DNA of 64,000 nt from contig NC_083560.1 in NCBI RefSeq assembly GCF_019925205.1, forward strand, positions 34,518,270-34,582,269, written 5' to 3'. The translations under genes were made by a program, and so were the position numbers. Source of the stretch: Metopolophium dirhodum (Eukaryota; Arthropoda; Insecta; Hemiptera; Aphididae). The notes below the pieces were generated by a model. That model searched no databases. It saw nothing but the letters and a program-made list of their open reading frames with translations, and was not told the origin of the DNA. Of the stretch, positions 35,125 through 46,560 are shown one piece after another (position 1 is the first letter of the stretch; each line of letters opens with the position of its first letter).

Positions 35125-35930
35125 TGAGCTGTTACACCACTACTAACTGACCGGTCTGTGTTGCATGTGTATATGTGTATTAGCACTCAACAGGAATTGG
35201 ACAGGTTCGCCGAGCAAAACCTGTATAATAATTAATTCGCAATAGCAACAATATAAACAATAATTATAGGCAAGTATTGGTTTATAATAACGGTATCAAC
35301 ATAATACAATATATAATTATAATATATAGAGATCCTATACAATAATAATATAATAATAAGATATATAAAACTCATAGGTACGACGGTGTGCTGCTGGCCA
35401 GCTGCTAACTATCCTATGGTTATAAGAACATAATATACTGACACACGACACAGACAATGCGTCGTAACAATAATTAACAATAATAAGGCCGGCGATTCGT
35501 GCCTAACCAAAAACAAAATAAAACGTTGGCAAATATAATATTATGAAATGGCAATTTGTGCCTTACAATTAACTGCAATAATAAATTGTGGCGATTTGCG
35601 TCTACAATTAAAACAATTATATAAAAAAAAAAGAAACGCAACGGCGATTAGCGCACGTATATAACATTAAATTCGACGCGTACGCCTTTGGCTCTGCGAA
35701 CAGTACTAATAATTTTGGGCGGCCGTGTTATTTCGCGGACCAGCGGACGCCGCTATCGTATCGATACGTGTAATCTACATATTATTATAATATAATTCTT
35801 ACATAATTAATACAAAATTAAACAAGGTAAATAATAATAAAATGTAATTATAAGTATTATAAAATTATAAGTATTGTCACGGCGGCGACAGTACCGGTTG
35901 TGAATAAAATAGAATCAGAATACTAATACA
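35125..35930. mobile_element. Candidate solo LTR
   Basis: The block begins tgttacaccactactaact and ends aatactaataca, with an AATAAA near the right end (gtgaataaaatagaatcag) and GC content above its surroundings. A word of the type ggcgatt(c/t)g(c/t)g recurs at about 35491, 35550, 35591 and 35641. No clear 4-6-bp target duplication and no internal retroelement is present, so the call is tentative. Confidence 0.3.
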
Positions 35931-36316
35931 GCTATAGAACATTTGATAACCAAGCTAACCTTTCCCAACAGTTGCAATATTGTTCAGGTGTAAGCTAAGA
36001 ACAATTATTGATATTTACAATCAATGATTCTCAGTACCTCGGTGGCTGTACAGTATATAATGCAAAATAAGTTGTGTGTACATAATATTTATTCGGATAT
36101 TATGATACAATGAACAGCTTACAAGATGATTATTTCCTTATAATAAATATATACACAGCTTTGTTTGGGCGTTTTTTGATTTTATATTTTACAAAATATT
36201 GGTTTATATTATGTATGCATTAATTAAAATATATCAAAAATGTTCAGTTGATATCTTAAAAAGAAATTCATATTATCACGTATAATGAAGGAGAATAATT
36301 ATGTAATCTATACATT
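35931..36316. other. AT-rich spacer
   Basis: No recognisable feature. Confidence 0.35.
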
Positions 36317-36545
36317 GACTGCAGCAACAAAAACTGTCGTAACTCAATTTTACAAAACTGTTTTTTTTAATCTAGCATTAATATTTTTCTGGATTAAAAA
36401 CAAAATTGATAGTAGCATAAATCAGCCAAAGACGTTTTATACAATAAGATGCAGTTACATCTTTGGAAATTCAGAAAAAAGTAATTACTAATTGAAAAAA
36501 AAAGTGGTGTGAAATTGAGTTACGACAGTTTTCGTTGCGGCAGTC
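36317..36545. mobile_element. Short foldback MITE
   Basis: gactgcagcaacaaaaactg and the inverse cagttttcgttgcggcagtc form arms of at least 45 bases that continue through tcgtaactcaattt. The intervening 130 bases are AT-rich. The plus-strand frame at 36285-36491 is incidental. Confidence 0.75.
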
Positions 36546-36654
36546 GATATATATATAAATGGCACTGGCACTAATGTCTATGTCTTAAGTTCGAACCACG
36601 GTTTCGGTGGCCCAATTTTTTGCAGTTTTATTTTTTTTTTTATCTATACATTCG

Positions 36655-36870
36655 AATATTTGGTTTTTTTTATTCATCATACATTTCCGTATGGTTGTGT
36701 TAGGTTAGGATTTTGTATTAATTGATTGTATTCATCCTCCATAGGTTAAATTAAGTAAAAACAACAAACTTCGTAAAACATTGATACCTTAAAGTTACGT
36801 ACAAAACACGGGGTCAGCCATCTACTGCAGGTAGATTGCCTACGTGATAATATACTGCTCGAATAATCAT
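36655..36870. repeat. Repeat family D, copy 1
   Basis: About 200 bases from ttggttttttttattcatc through ttaagtaaaaac to gcctacgtgataatatact recur, diverged, at 39265-39480. Non-coding; class unknown. Confidence 0.6.
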
Positions 36871-37229
36871 AAGCAAATCTCACAGACAATACCAGATGGA
36901 ATGGCTATTCATTAAAATATAATATCGTTTAAACTTAAAAAGACTTTCCACAGCGTATTACATCCAAAAGGAATGCCGAGCAATGCCAGGGTTAAGAATA
37001 TATTACTGATGTCTAATTAGAAGTACTAAATTACTAAAGAAGAGAAACCAGGATATTGAAGACCAAGGCTCTACATATTCAATAAGGAAAGCATGGAAAA
37101 TCATAAAAAAAAATAGAGATATCAGACTGTATTGTCCATGTTTATTAAAAATATTAATACTTATTTACTGACCACATATTTTTATTACTCTTATCCTCAT
37201 TGTTTCTAGTAAGTGACGACTGTTTTGGT

Positions 37230-37310
37230 GATTTAAAATTATTTACAACAGCATTTTCAATATTTTCTGTAAAATTCAGATTCTATGTAATCACTTTCAC
37301 CATAATATTA
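37230..37310 (-). CDS. Possible further exon of the THAP-domain gene
   Basis: After ttttacag the minus strand reads NIENAVVNNFKSPKQSSLTR and continues to a TAA near 37155. It looks coding, but the phase does not match the exon ending at 37387, so either a shift of frame or a missing exon lies between. Confidence 0.3.
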
Positions 37311-37386
37311 ATAAGCCAATTTTCAAGATTTTTAAATAATAATTTTAAAAGCAAAATCTAGTCAAATAGAATTTTTATTAACTCAC

Positions 37387-37708
37387 CTTATAATATTTTG
37401 TTCCATTGGTAAAATTACATTATTTCCAGTTTCAACATCATTACTTTGTATAACTATATAAAAATAAAAATACTATTAAAAATGAAAAATTAAATTATAG
37501 AGATCGAGAAGTATTACTTAGAGTCTTAGAAGGAAAACCATCTCGATCATAAGGTTCGGGAATAGCATTTGAAAATAAAAATTGCTTTTTTCCTTGCTTA
37601 TAGTTTTCTTCTGAAAAATGATCACTACATACACGTTTCCATTCATGACAACGATCAATTCCTAAAACTTTAAGCCATTCTCTTCTCGTGTATTCATTCT
37701 TGGGAATT
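37387..37708 (-). CDS. THAP-domain protein, partial (two exons seen)
   Basis: Exon 37708-37518 begins after ttaatatag and reads IPKNEYTRREWLKVLGIDR, then EWKRVCSDHFSEENYKQG and FSNAIPEPYDRDGFPSK. These are the second half of a THAP domain: the conserved Trp (REW), the CSDHF pair that supplies Cys and His ligands, and an AIP in place of the usual AVP. The exon ends at a GTAATA donor. Exon 37453-37387 continues in phase (IIQSNDVETGNNVILPMEQN) to a GTGAGT donor. The upstream exon with the first two cysteines was not found in 37.7-39 kb. No stop interrupts the two exons, unlike the THAP gene at 33 kb. Host gene or transposon origin cannot be told. Confidence 0.65.
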
Positions 37709-39264
37709 CTATATTAAAACAAATATCAATGAATATAATAAATTGTTAATGTTAGATTAGGAAAATAAACACAAAGTAGACATTATTAGGCTGAACCGGT
37801 TTAAAATTATTGCACAGTATCCCACACCAGGATAATGAACCATGTCAGTAATATGATTTAAAAATCAATGTGCAGTTTTTTCACAACAATTTGAGCGAGT
37901 AAATTTCTAGAACCAGTTGATACTCATTACTCACCCATGATAAATAACTCATTCACGATTGACATTGATGTTATTAGATCTATTGCCGCACACTATACAC
38001 TTATGCGTTTTTAAAACGTTGTGTTATATATTATTATCAAAAATCAAGTTAAAATAATTAATACAAAAGTGCAACCACCAAGACCAATTTGACGATTCGG
38101 ATATTGAAGTTAGCCTTATCAGTAGAAAGTCTTCTGCAATCTCGCCGAGTACTGCACAAGCACAAGCAACTCAAAGCACATGAATGAAACCTAGAAACAT
38201 AACTTTTTGATTTCACGGTCACAAATTTGATGAGATGTTATTTGTATTTTTAAAAATGATAGTTTGAAAAGCACCTATTTATTATTTTAGCCAGACAAAC
38301 ACGCACAGTAAAAATAAATATTATTCTGTCACAAAAACAAAAGAGTAAAGACAACCGACTAGTGATAAGCGGAACTCCTGTAATCGCCGTCTTGGATTAT
38401 AAATCACGGTTTAAGATTTATATCTTAAACCGTGCCTGTGACGGGCAAACCGCAATATAATATGATTACGAGCGTCGGTCGCCACCACTCCAGTTACCCA
38501 CTCCGGGTAATTCTGGTGCGATGGACAGCGCGGGTCGACATGCGTGAGTTTCGACTGATTTTTGGCCGTCGCCTGGTGTATTTTTATATTTTGAACAGAT
38601 TATAATATACTCAAATACTCAATGGTCAACGCGTATTATAATAAATTATATATATTATAATTATTATTATTATTATCAATAGTTATATCTATTCAATTAA
38701 TACCACGATTAAAGATATACTTATAGTTTTAATCGTGATTAATACCTATGTATAGTAACTATACTTACTATAGTATGTTATGTGAAACTGGTCAGTTTGA
38801 TTGTAACAAAACATTTTCCAACTATACCTATTTTATTATAATATAATACATAAAATAATAGATAAGCATAATTTGATATTTATTTCAATTCATGCTTTAT
38901 TTTATTTTTATTTATTAGCATCTTACCTATAATATAAGTTTGCCTGTTTCATATGGACGGCAGACGCGTACATAGGTACATTTCCCTCGTCGGAATGGCG
39001 CATATGAACTTAAACAATGTAAACTGAAACACGGCACGCGCATGGTAGGTATATTGTACGCGTCCTACGTCCATGAGAAACAGATGGCTTTAATGCCTTA
39101 TACACGCAAGTCCGCGATACACTCAGAGAATATTATATAATTATAAAAGAAGTAAGAAATTTACAATTTTGCATTTGTCAATATATATATATATAGGTAT
39201 ATATAAATTAATGTTTGTGTTTAGATTAGACCTCTGGGAAGAAGATAGATTACTTTAAAAAGGG
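37709..39264. other. Intergenic or intronic stretch with two small hairpins
   Basis: A perfect 13-bp stem with 4-base loop (cacggtttaagat...) lies at 38405-38434, and a looser one at about 38698-38750 (ccacgattaaag and ctttaatcgtg-like arms). A plus-strand stretch near 38072-38180 reads QFDDSDIEVSLISRKSSAIS; it may be decayed coding DNA. GC-rich DNA at 38470-38570 is unassigned. Confidence 0.4.
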
Positions 39265-39480
39265 TTAAATTTGGTTTTTTTTTATTCATCGGACTTTAAT
39301 ACTGTTAGGTTACGTTAAGATTTTTTATTAATTGATTATATTAATCCACCATAGGTGGAATTAAGTAAAAACGACTAACTTGGTATAATTTTCATACTCT
39401 AGAGCTAAATCATACACTTACGTACAAATAGCAGGGGGTCCGCAATCTACCGCCTACCTGATAATATACTAATGCGAATC
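39265..39480. repeat. Repeat family D, copy 2
   Basis: Matches copy 1 at 36655-36870 in the same orientation (tttattcatc, ttaattgatta, ggaattaagtaaaaac, acctgataatatact). Confidence 0.6.
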
Positions 39481-41132
39481 AGAATTTTTATTCTGAGCAC
39501 TACGGAAAAGTTAATATAAGTTTTGAACACCATACACCGAATATTAAATAACGAATTGAACAAAGTTTGAATCATATAGAGTTGGTACATTTAACGGGCA
39601 ACGAAATACACGGCATCGGTTTTTTTGTAATAAAAATTTATTTATCATTAATACCGCTAGAAACATTTCAATACGTTTTCATTAACCACTTTTTATATTT
39701 ACTTGCCGATCACATTAAACGATAAAATGTGAATAAACAATTATACATATCATCGTCGGGAGGCAAAATAAATAACCAATCACGGGCGAAGCTGTGACGG
39801 GTCAGCTAGTATTATATATAGTCATCAGTCTTGTAAAGTATTTGAGTAAATGTATTTAAATACTTTTATAGTATTTAGAATACTTTTTAAATACTTTTTG
39901 GTTTAAGTATTTGGAAAGTATTTTAAATACTGTCTTGGACGTATTTGTATTTGAAAATCAAATACTTTTGAAAATTCACACAAATTATTCGTCGGTCGTC
40001 ACTTTTTTTTTTTGAAAATTATTATACTTTTTTATTTATAAATAATAAAAATATTTTTCTTTCATAATTGTTGAGAACTCCTGTCCCCTAGCTCTGTATG
40101 TCCACATCATTTATATTTCATTAAGAACTGTTCAATTAGGTACCTATTATTAAAGAATTTCTATAATATAACAAGTTTTATTTATTTTCATTTTTCAGTA
40201 TACAATTGAAAGTGGTACAAAAAGTTCTAGTAATACCTAGGTGAATGTATCACGACAATTTTAAATTAGTAATTACAAAATTAATTTAGCAAACTAACTA
40301 GTGGAAAAGTAAAATAAAAAAAAGTATTTGAAAAGTATTTAAATACATGGCAAGTATTTATATTTTGTTCTTAAATACTTTTTCTTAAAAGTATTTGAAA
40401 TGTATTTTAAGAGGACACTACACACACATTTTTGCTACCTAAAAACATGTTTTAGGAGAATCGCTCCCCTTTGGGCTGTAGGTATCGCACAAAAATCAAA
40501 TTTTGACTACTTAAGGATAACAATATTATCTGTGTTCCTATGTTTTATTATGATTATAACTTGACTCAATAGTTTTTTATGGATTGTAGAAAAGTATAAA
40601 AAAACTAAATATTCAACATTTAATGATTATTACTATATTAATGCTATCTAAAAAATAAAACATAGGAACACAGATAATGTTCTTACCTTTATGTCAACGA
40701 AAGTTGGACTTTGTGCGATAAATGTAACCCAAATGAGACTGATTCTCCTGAGAAATGTTTTTGAAAAAAATTTCGTATTTGTATTACGTAATAGTCCCGT
40801 ATAGTGCCGCCAGTGCTACTCTAGCTGCAGCGTTCCAAGGAATCACACCCTAAAAACGTACCCATACACCTACACCGCGCGCATTCCCACCGTACTGCAC
40901 CATAGGTCGAAAATAGCTATCCATCACCGCATAGTTTATAAATATCAAAATCGTCGATACAAAAACAATAATACTCCCGATGATATTATAAAATATGAAT
41001 TTATTTTATTGTGACCTGTACATCCAACAGTGAACGTCAAACGTTCGATGTCAATGCCCTTTTGCTTATTTTTACATTATTTTAACTTTTACTTGGCATT
41101 TGCTAATGCGCTGTGAAACTTGGATTTGTATT

Positions 41133-41639
41133 ATGTCTCCGTACAAAAAAGCTCGTACTATTAAAAAAAAAAAACAGACAGCGTAAATTAGATATGAAGA
41201 CCCGGTTAAGTATGGCAGGTATGGCTAAAAAATATTGGCATAATAATATGTAAGTATATATTTACTAATTAGTTGTCTATCGACTATCATCTGGTTATAA
41301 AATGTCAAACTCAAATACCCATCATGATTATTCTTTTATGATTTTAAAGAGAAATACGGCAAAATTTGAGCCTAGAAGAGCCCAACATTGATATTGTCGA
41401 GTAAGTTGGATATTAATTTATTTACTAACTCGAAAATTTTATTTTATATTTGTTCATATTATGTTTTTTTGTTATGATTAAAAATATTAAATGTATTCAA
41501 TTTTCAATTTTAAAATATATTACCCATACATAATACAATAAATACCAATCACATATTATTATGATATTTGATATTTATTAGTATACAACCCGCGGAAAAC
41601 GGATCAAAGTTGGTGACTTCAATAATAATTCAAAGTAAT
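41133..41639 (+). pseudogene. 5' exons of the element's gene, with a poly-A shift of frame
   Basis: ATG at 41133 reads MSPYKKARTIKKK and then runs into a 12-A tract (41163-41174); with one A fewer the frame continues KLDMKTRLSMAGMAKKYWHN to a GTAAGT donor at 41249. The next exon starts at 41350 (EIRQNLSLEEPNIDIV) and ends at a GTAAGT donor; a third begins after ttattag near 41580 (IQPAENGSKLVTSI). Phases agree across all three. The basic N terminus could be DNA-binding. The link to the YqaJ exons is inferred from strand and shared element. The A-tract makes it either broken or slippage-dependent. Confidence 0.5.
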
Positions 41640-42220
41640 GTTTTGTCTATATCTACGTAAGTATATGTAAAACTAATCTTAAATATAATATAATAATAAT
41701 AACTTCAAGTATACACGATTTACAATATGTAAAAACCGGGGAAGTTAACCAGCTCTATATCAGTGGACCTCGGTCATAGAGTATAGGTCACTATAATTAC
41801 TTTAACACGATTGCTCCCGTCCTACCTTTTTACATCCAAAAAACGCAACACGATTGCGCTCAACAAATCAGTACGATTGCGACCGTTTTACCTACAAAAA
41901 ACACAACACGATTGCGTTACGTGAAATATAGGTCTTACTCTTGCCCTTATAACAATTTTCCAATGCATTTTTTAAAAATACAGTCGGGGTGGTAAACTTA
42001 GCCTAAGCTTTTAAGTAGGTACTTTATTTTCCCTATATTTATGAGTTATGACCAGTTAAAACGCATTGGAAAATTCTTATAAGGGCTAGACCTATATTTC
42101 ATGGAGCGCAATCGTGTTGCGTTTTTTGCATGTAAAAAGGTAGGAGGGGCGCAATCGTGTTTCACCTACTATAATAATGGATGTGTTAAATTTTAATGCA
42201 ATGATAGGTATCATTGTATA

Positions 42221-43056
42221 TGATTCTGAGCGGAGATTAAATTGTAATATATTTTATTTTGATACAAGTAAAAACCTTGCATGTAGTTTGAAAATATATT
42301 TTTGACAATGAGGAAAGAAAATTCCAATTTAAACATTTGGTTGAAGTTAACTATAAAAAAATTAGCAAACATTTATGATTTTGACAAATTTTGTCAATAT
42401 TTGAATTTTGAACTTCAGACACTTATAAAAAAAATATAAACATGTTATATTAGTGACATGATTCTAAAATTAAATTGAGTAAACAGAATGCCAATCTAAA
42501 GAAATGGTGAATGTATCAAATTTCTACAATTTATACTTTTTGAATAATAACAAATCCTTAGCTATAAAAGTTGAACATTTTATAAATTTTTAACTACAAA
42601 ATAATTAATACATTTTTCTAAAATTCGAACTTTAAATGCTTATAAATAAAAACTGTGACTAAGGATTTTTAATATTTTTCAAATATCATTGTAACAATAT
42701 AGTATGAGCCTTGTATTAATTTTCAAGCTTTTTTACCCAACAAATAAAGTTTTACTGACATTCATAGAAAAAAAGACTAATAAAATTGGAAACAGAAAAT
42801 GTTCCTAAACAGTTCAAAATATTTTGAAAATTTTATCGTGTATAAAAAATGTGAATATAAACGACCAGTGAAAATTTGAATTGTATATAAATAGCTCAAA
42901 AAAAGTCAAAATATTTTCAAAACTTAACAGTGTATAGATATTGCAAATATAAGCATTTGGTGAATATACCACCATTCGTTTTTGAGTTTCAGTAAATTAA
43001 AAAAAATCGATCTTGTCGAAAACAATTTTTGCGTTGAATTCCCGTTTTTCCGTTAC
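42221..43056 (-). mobile_element. Family A copy inside the TTAA element
   Basis: tgattctgagcggagat at the left and family A internal words (ccttagctataaaagttg, aagcttttttacccaacaaa) to aacgggaatt-type sequence at the right. It abuts the first YqaJ exon, so it may have displaced an acceptor or upstream exon. Confidence 0.6.
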
Positions 43057-43057
43057 A

Positions 43058-43922
43058 ATGAGAGAGAACACTAGCTGTAAAATCAAAGACCATAACATTT
43101 TATATAAGTATCCGACAATGTGTAGATCAATGAGCTATGGTATTGAAATGGAGCCTCATGCTAGGAGACAGTTTGAAGAATTGAAAGGGTTGACCCTACG
43201 GGTCCCTAGGGTACGTACTTGTGGTTTGTTTATTGATCGAGAATTCTCTTATTTGGTTGCAAGCCCTGGTAAAACTAAAAATTATTTATTTTTATTCATA
43301 ATACTATTTTTAACTTTAAATATTATATTGGATTGTTCAAGATGGATTAATAGTTGATGATGAAACACTAGAAATTAAGTGTCCATTTGTAGCAAAAGAT
43401 ACAAAGAGTGCCATTGAAACAGTGGAAAATAAATTGGTAAATTTCTTACTATTATGTATAAAACAATACATTCTTTACTTTGCTTAAGATCGAATAAGTT
43501 TAAATATTTTATGGAAACATATGTCCAATTTTATTAATTAATACATGCTATAATTTAATTGATAATACATAGTATATAATCGCAATTATGTTTTTAAATT
43601 TCATATAATTGTATTTTTAAGCTATCATATTGCACCATCAATGAACAAGGCAATATTTTACATAAAAAAGACCATAATATATACTTTTACCAAGTGATGG
43701 GTCAATTAAGGGTCACAAAAAGAAATGTATGCTATTTTGTCATACACACGCCCTATTGGACTAATGTTGAAATAATCTATTTTGATTTATCTTTTTGGCA
43801 GAATAAAATGGTCGATAAACTAAAATTGTGAGTGATTTAAACAATAAATGTTTAAATTTAAATATATATTATATTAGGTAATATAATATATTATTATATT
43901 TTTTTTTAGGTTTAATATTTAG
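43058..43922 (+). CDS. YqaJ-family exonuclease (lambda-exonuclease-like)
   Basis: YqaJ enzymes are metal-dependent PD-(D/E)XK exonucleases related to phage recombination nucleases. Exons 43058-43268, 43342-43436, 43622-43827 and 43910-43922 join in phase to a 174-residue protein with GT-AG borders throughout. The landmarks are in family order: SYGIEMEPHARRQFEEL; CGLFIDREFSYLVASP; DGLIVDD completing the SPDG motif across the splice; ETLEIKCP with the catalytic E-x-K; YFYQVMGQLRVTKRNVCYFV matching the usual QVQGQL block; then a short tail and stop. All expected active-site residues are present and there is no internal stop. The upstream edge touches a family A insertion, so the true N terminus may be missing. 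YqaJ genes occur as passengers of some eukaryotic DNA transposons (from memory); here the ends place it inside one. Confidence 0.85.
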
Positions 43923-44079
43923 TGTATATTACCCGAGATCATAGACCCTACGTTTCGCTTTTCGTGTAGCGTCCTCTTAAATACTTTCTAAATGGATGTA
44001 TTTGTATCTGTATTTAAATACAATTTTAAAAGTATCTTTTGCAAGACTGATAGCCATATAGGTAATGTATCATTGTATA

Positions 44080-45125
44080 CTAAAAAAGATTCTAAGTGTA
44101 GTCAGTATGTTCATCTGCAGTCAGCCTAAATTATAATAATATTTTTAAATCACAACAAAATAACTAAGATCGTTATTATTCTTCATTATTTCGTAATTTC
44201 TTCCAAATTCGAACTTAAAATAGTAATAAAAAAAATTGTGTTTGTATACCTATATTTTTAGTTTTTTGGTGACAGAATGATAATTACTTATGAGATACCT
44301 TATTTTAAATGTTTACTCCTTAGCTATAAAAACTGAACATTTTATAAATTTGTAATAGCAAAATAATTAACAAATTTTAGAGATTTTGACGAATTTTGTC
44401 AAATTTTGAAATTGTAATGCTTATTTATAACAAAATATTGTTTCGATGTATGTTTTATATTTATTTTAGATTTTATAATAACAATACTTATGAGGTACCT
44501 AGCTTATATTACATATTAAAATCTTAGATATCAATAAATACATTTTCATGAATTTTTAAGTCTTAATTATTTGCACATTTTCGTGATTTTGACTTTTATA
44601 ACTTCAGACAATCATAAAAAAAATATTGTAGTTTTATGCTCAACTTTTTTTTAAATTTCTATTAACAAAAACTTATTAGAAACCTTGTATTACATTTTCA
44701 TGTATTTTTAATGAACAAAAGAGTTTTTATCGACAATAATCTAAAAAAAACTTATTAAAATAGAAATTTACATATGCCTATAAATAGCTCAAAAAGATTT
44801 GAAATGTATTGGTGTATATAAAATGGTAATATTAACATCCGGCGAATATTTCAAGAATCAATGTTTATTTTTTTTGGTTACATCATACATAAATCAAAAT
44901 TGTCGTAAACTGACTAAATAGAAATAAGTAACCAGTTTTTCCTTAATTTTTTTTTTTGGTTTTCCTGACGTTTTTTAAAACTATTGGAAATTATTTACTT
45001 TTAACCCCCCCCCCCCTCAAGTACCATAAGATACACCTTTCTACCAGAATAGATGCTGAAGTATAAAATTGAATCATTTTTACTTCCCCAAAAGGTGGTG
45101 ACAGACACGAAAAAAAAATTAGTTT
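44080..45125 (-). mobile_element. Family A copy, inverted
   Basis: Internal family A words run in reverse (ctccttagctataaaaac, aaccttgtattacattttca) and the piece ends with ccaaaaggtggtgacagacac, the inverse of the family's 5' region. A 14-C run lies at 45006-45019. Confidence 0.6.
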
Positions 45126-45289
45126 TATTAGTTTAAATTAAATATGAGAATAATATTGTCAGAATGACCGAATAATATTGTTTAAAATTAAAATCTAAAT
45201 ATTATTATAACAGTGTTTTTTGGTTAGAACTTAAATATTATAAAACTAATTAAATTCTCTTATTGAGAAAACATTTTAATTATAATAGT

Positions 45290-45475
45290 TTTTTGGATTC
45301 GGCAGAATTTTAAGTGGGCACCCGTAGGTTTCTGTCATGCCCGGTCGGGGTATATCGGCCTCTCTCTCCTGACAGATGTCTGCCCAGAGAGAAGTGCCGC
45401 CCGTGACCGAGATTCGAACCGGTGACGGTGTGCGTCTGAAGCGACGCCTTAGTCCGCTCGGCCACTCCGTCCTCC
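45290..45475 (-). mobile_element. tRNA-derived SINE
   Basis: On the minus strand the head has a pol III box A (tggccgagcgga, 45464-45453) and a box B (ggttcgaatct, 45420-45410) at tRNA spacing, with an anticodon-arm-like gcgtcgcttcagacgc between them. The long-variable-arm, Ser/Leu-like start tggccgagcgg suggests that parent tRNA class. About 110 bases of unrelated body follow, ending ttaaaattctgccgaatcc. The acceptor stem does not close, so it is a SINE, not a tRNA gene. Pol III would transcribe it from the internal promoter. Confidence 0.8.
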
Positions 45476-46150
45476 TATTAAATATTATTATAATATAAAA
45501 TTATATAACAATTATTAAACGAATATCATATATTATATAATATATGGTTATAGATACCTATGTCAAAAAAAGTTTTACATAATTATATTTAAATATAGAT
45601 ATATTGTTTAAACATTAAAAATTATAAAATGTACACAATAGTAGAAAAGTGTTATGTATTTAGTTGGTACAGGGTTTTTTTTCCTGTAGGCGTGGGGCTT
45701 TTTTCCGAATACTCACGTAGCAGTGTTCGTCGACGTAGGGCCGGGGCTACCTTTTATGAGGCCCTGGGCAAAACTTATATAACCAATATCCATAGCGCAT
45801 AGAACATAGGTGTAATTTAATGCGAAAAATCATAAAAAATGTGGGTCCCAAATAAAACAATTTTAAATTATTAAAGACTTAGGCCCTCCCAAAATGTTGA
45901 CCCTAGCTACACCTATGATGATGTTTATTGAAATAAAAATACATAAGTAGGTAAATATTAATTTTGAACTTTTTAATAATTACTTATGTATTACACTTGT
46001 CAACTTACAAACATATAAATAATTTACAAATATACTAAGGTATACAAATGTACAAAGGTTCTGTAGTTGTATGTACTAAATGTAATATAAAATAATACAC
46101 TTAAACATTAGAAATTTAAGCAATAAAAAAACAAAATTAATATAGAATAT
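45476..46150. other. AT-rich stretch with a possible MITE piece
   Basis: At 45735-45775 gggccggggctaccttttat with ggccctgggc, and near 45885 taggccctcccaaaatgttgaccctagct, look like remnants of two element ends, not delimited. Confidence 0.3.
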
Positions 46151-46154
46151 TTAA

Positions 46155-46560
46155 AATTTTTTTCTTGATTTTTTGGACGCAAACAACTCTATGACGTCCT
46201 TAAAATTCAAATTATTTGTTGTTTCGTTTTTAATTGCAATCGTATCCAATTCGTTTTTGAGACATTGTGTTTCTTAAGTAATTTTTGATTATTTTGAGCT
46301 TTGAGCTTTTATTGTTAAGTCACTAGCTTTTTCAACTACCTCAATAGTATTTTGAGTCACAAATAATCTGTATCAACTTCCAATATTAACTCTTTTTCAT
46401 AACTTTCAATTTCATTCTGTTTTTCAGCTACTCTCTCCAGAAAACAAATTTGTTTAACGCACCACGTTGCTTTTTTAGATTTTTTTCAAGCTTTTGTTTT
46501 TCCATCGTTTTTGGTGGCTTGGATCAAATTTACGATACTCTCTCTGCCGACTACTCATTT
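46155..46560 (-). pseudogene. Decayed N terminus of a TTF/ZMYM-type hAT protein
   Basis: The minus strand starts MSSRQREYRKFDPSHQKRW and reads, across several stops and shifts, FVTQNTIEVVEKASDLTIK, then NELDTIAIKNETTNNLNFKD and VIELFASKKSRKKF. The basic start and acidic linker are the usual N terminus of the family whose zinc finger is seen at 1.9 kb. The zinc finger and catalytic parts are missing. Confidence 0.5.

Larger units (their letters stand above)
40411..43976 (+). mobile_element. TTAA-flanked 3.6 kb element carrying a YqaJ exonuclease gene
   Basis: TTAA at 40407-40410 and 43977-43980; ends gaggacactacacacac and the inverse cgtgtagcgtcctc, the same ends as MITE family B. Just inside the left end is a further inverted pair (about 40432-40770: aggagaatcgctcccc against its inverse near gagactgattctcct). 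The element holds a multi-exon gene with a YqaJ nuclease domain at its right, and a family A copy inserted in the middle. No DDE transposase is recognisable, so it is either a non-autonomous relative or one whose transposase has been replaced. Confidence 0.8.
39826..44049. mobile_element. hAT-type MITE (family E) split by a TTAA element
   Basis: Ends cagtcttgtaaagtatttga and the inverse tcttttgcaagactg; flanks atagtcat (39818-39825) and atagccat (44050-44057), one change in 8. The subterminal parts are repeats of aagtatttgaaa/aaatactt words. Without the insertion the body is about 0.65 kb. A second copy lies at 62595-63386. Confidence 0.8.

Noticed and set aside
36285..36491. 68-codon plus-strand frame
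   Set aside because: Falls inside the foldback MITE at 36317-36545.
39779..39811. Possible Helitron 3' end (gacgggtcagctagt)
   Set aside because: Resembles the CTAG-type ending, but the needed hairpin is imperfect and no TC start or Rep/helicase was found.
45401..45475. A functional tRNA-Leu or tRNA-Ser gene
   Set aside because: The acceptor stem does not close, and the head is joined to a SINE body.
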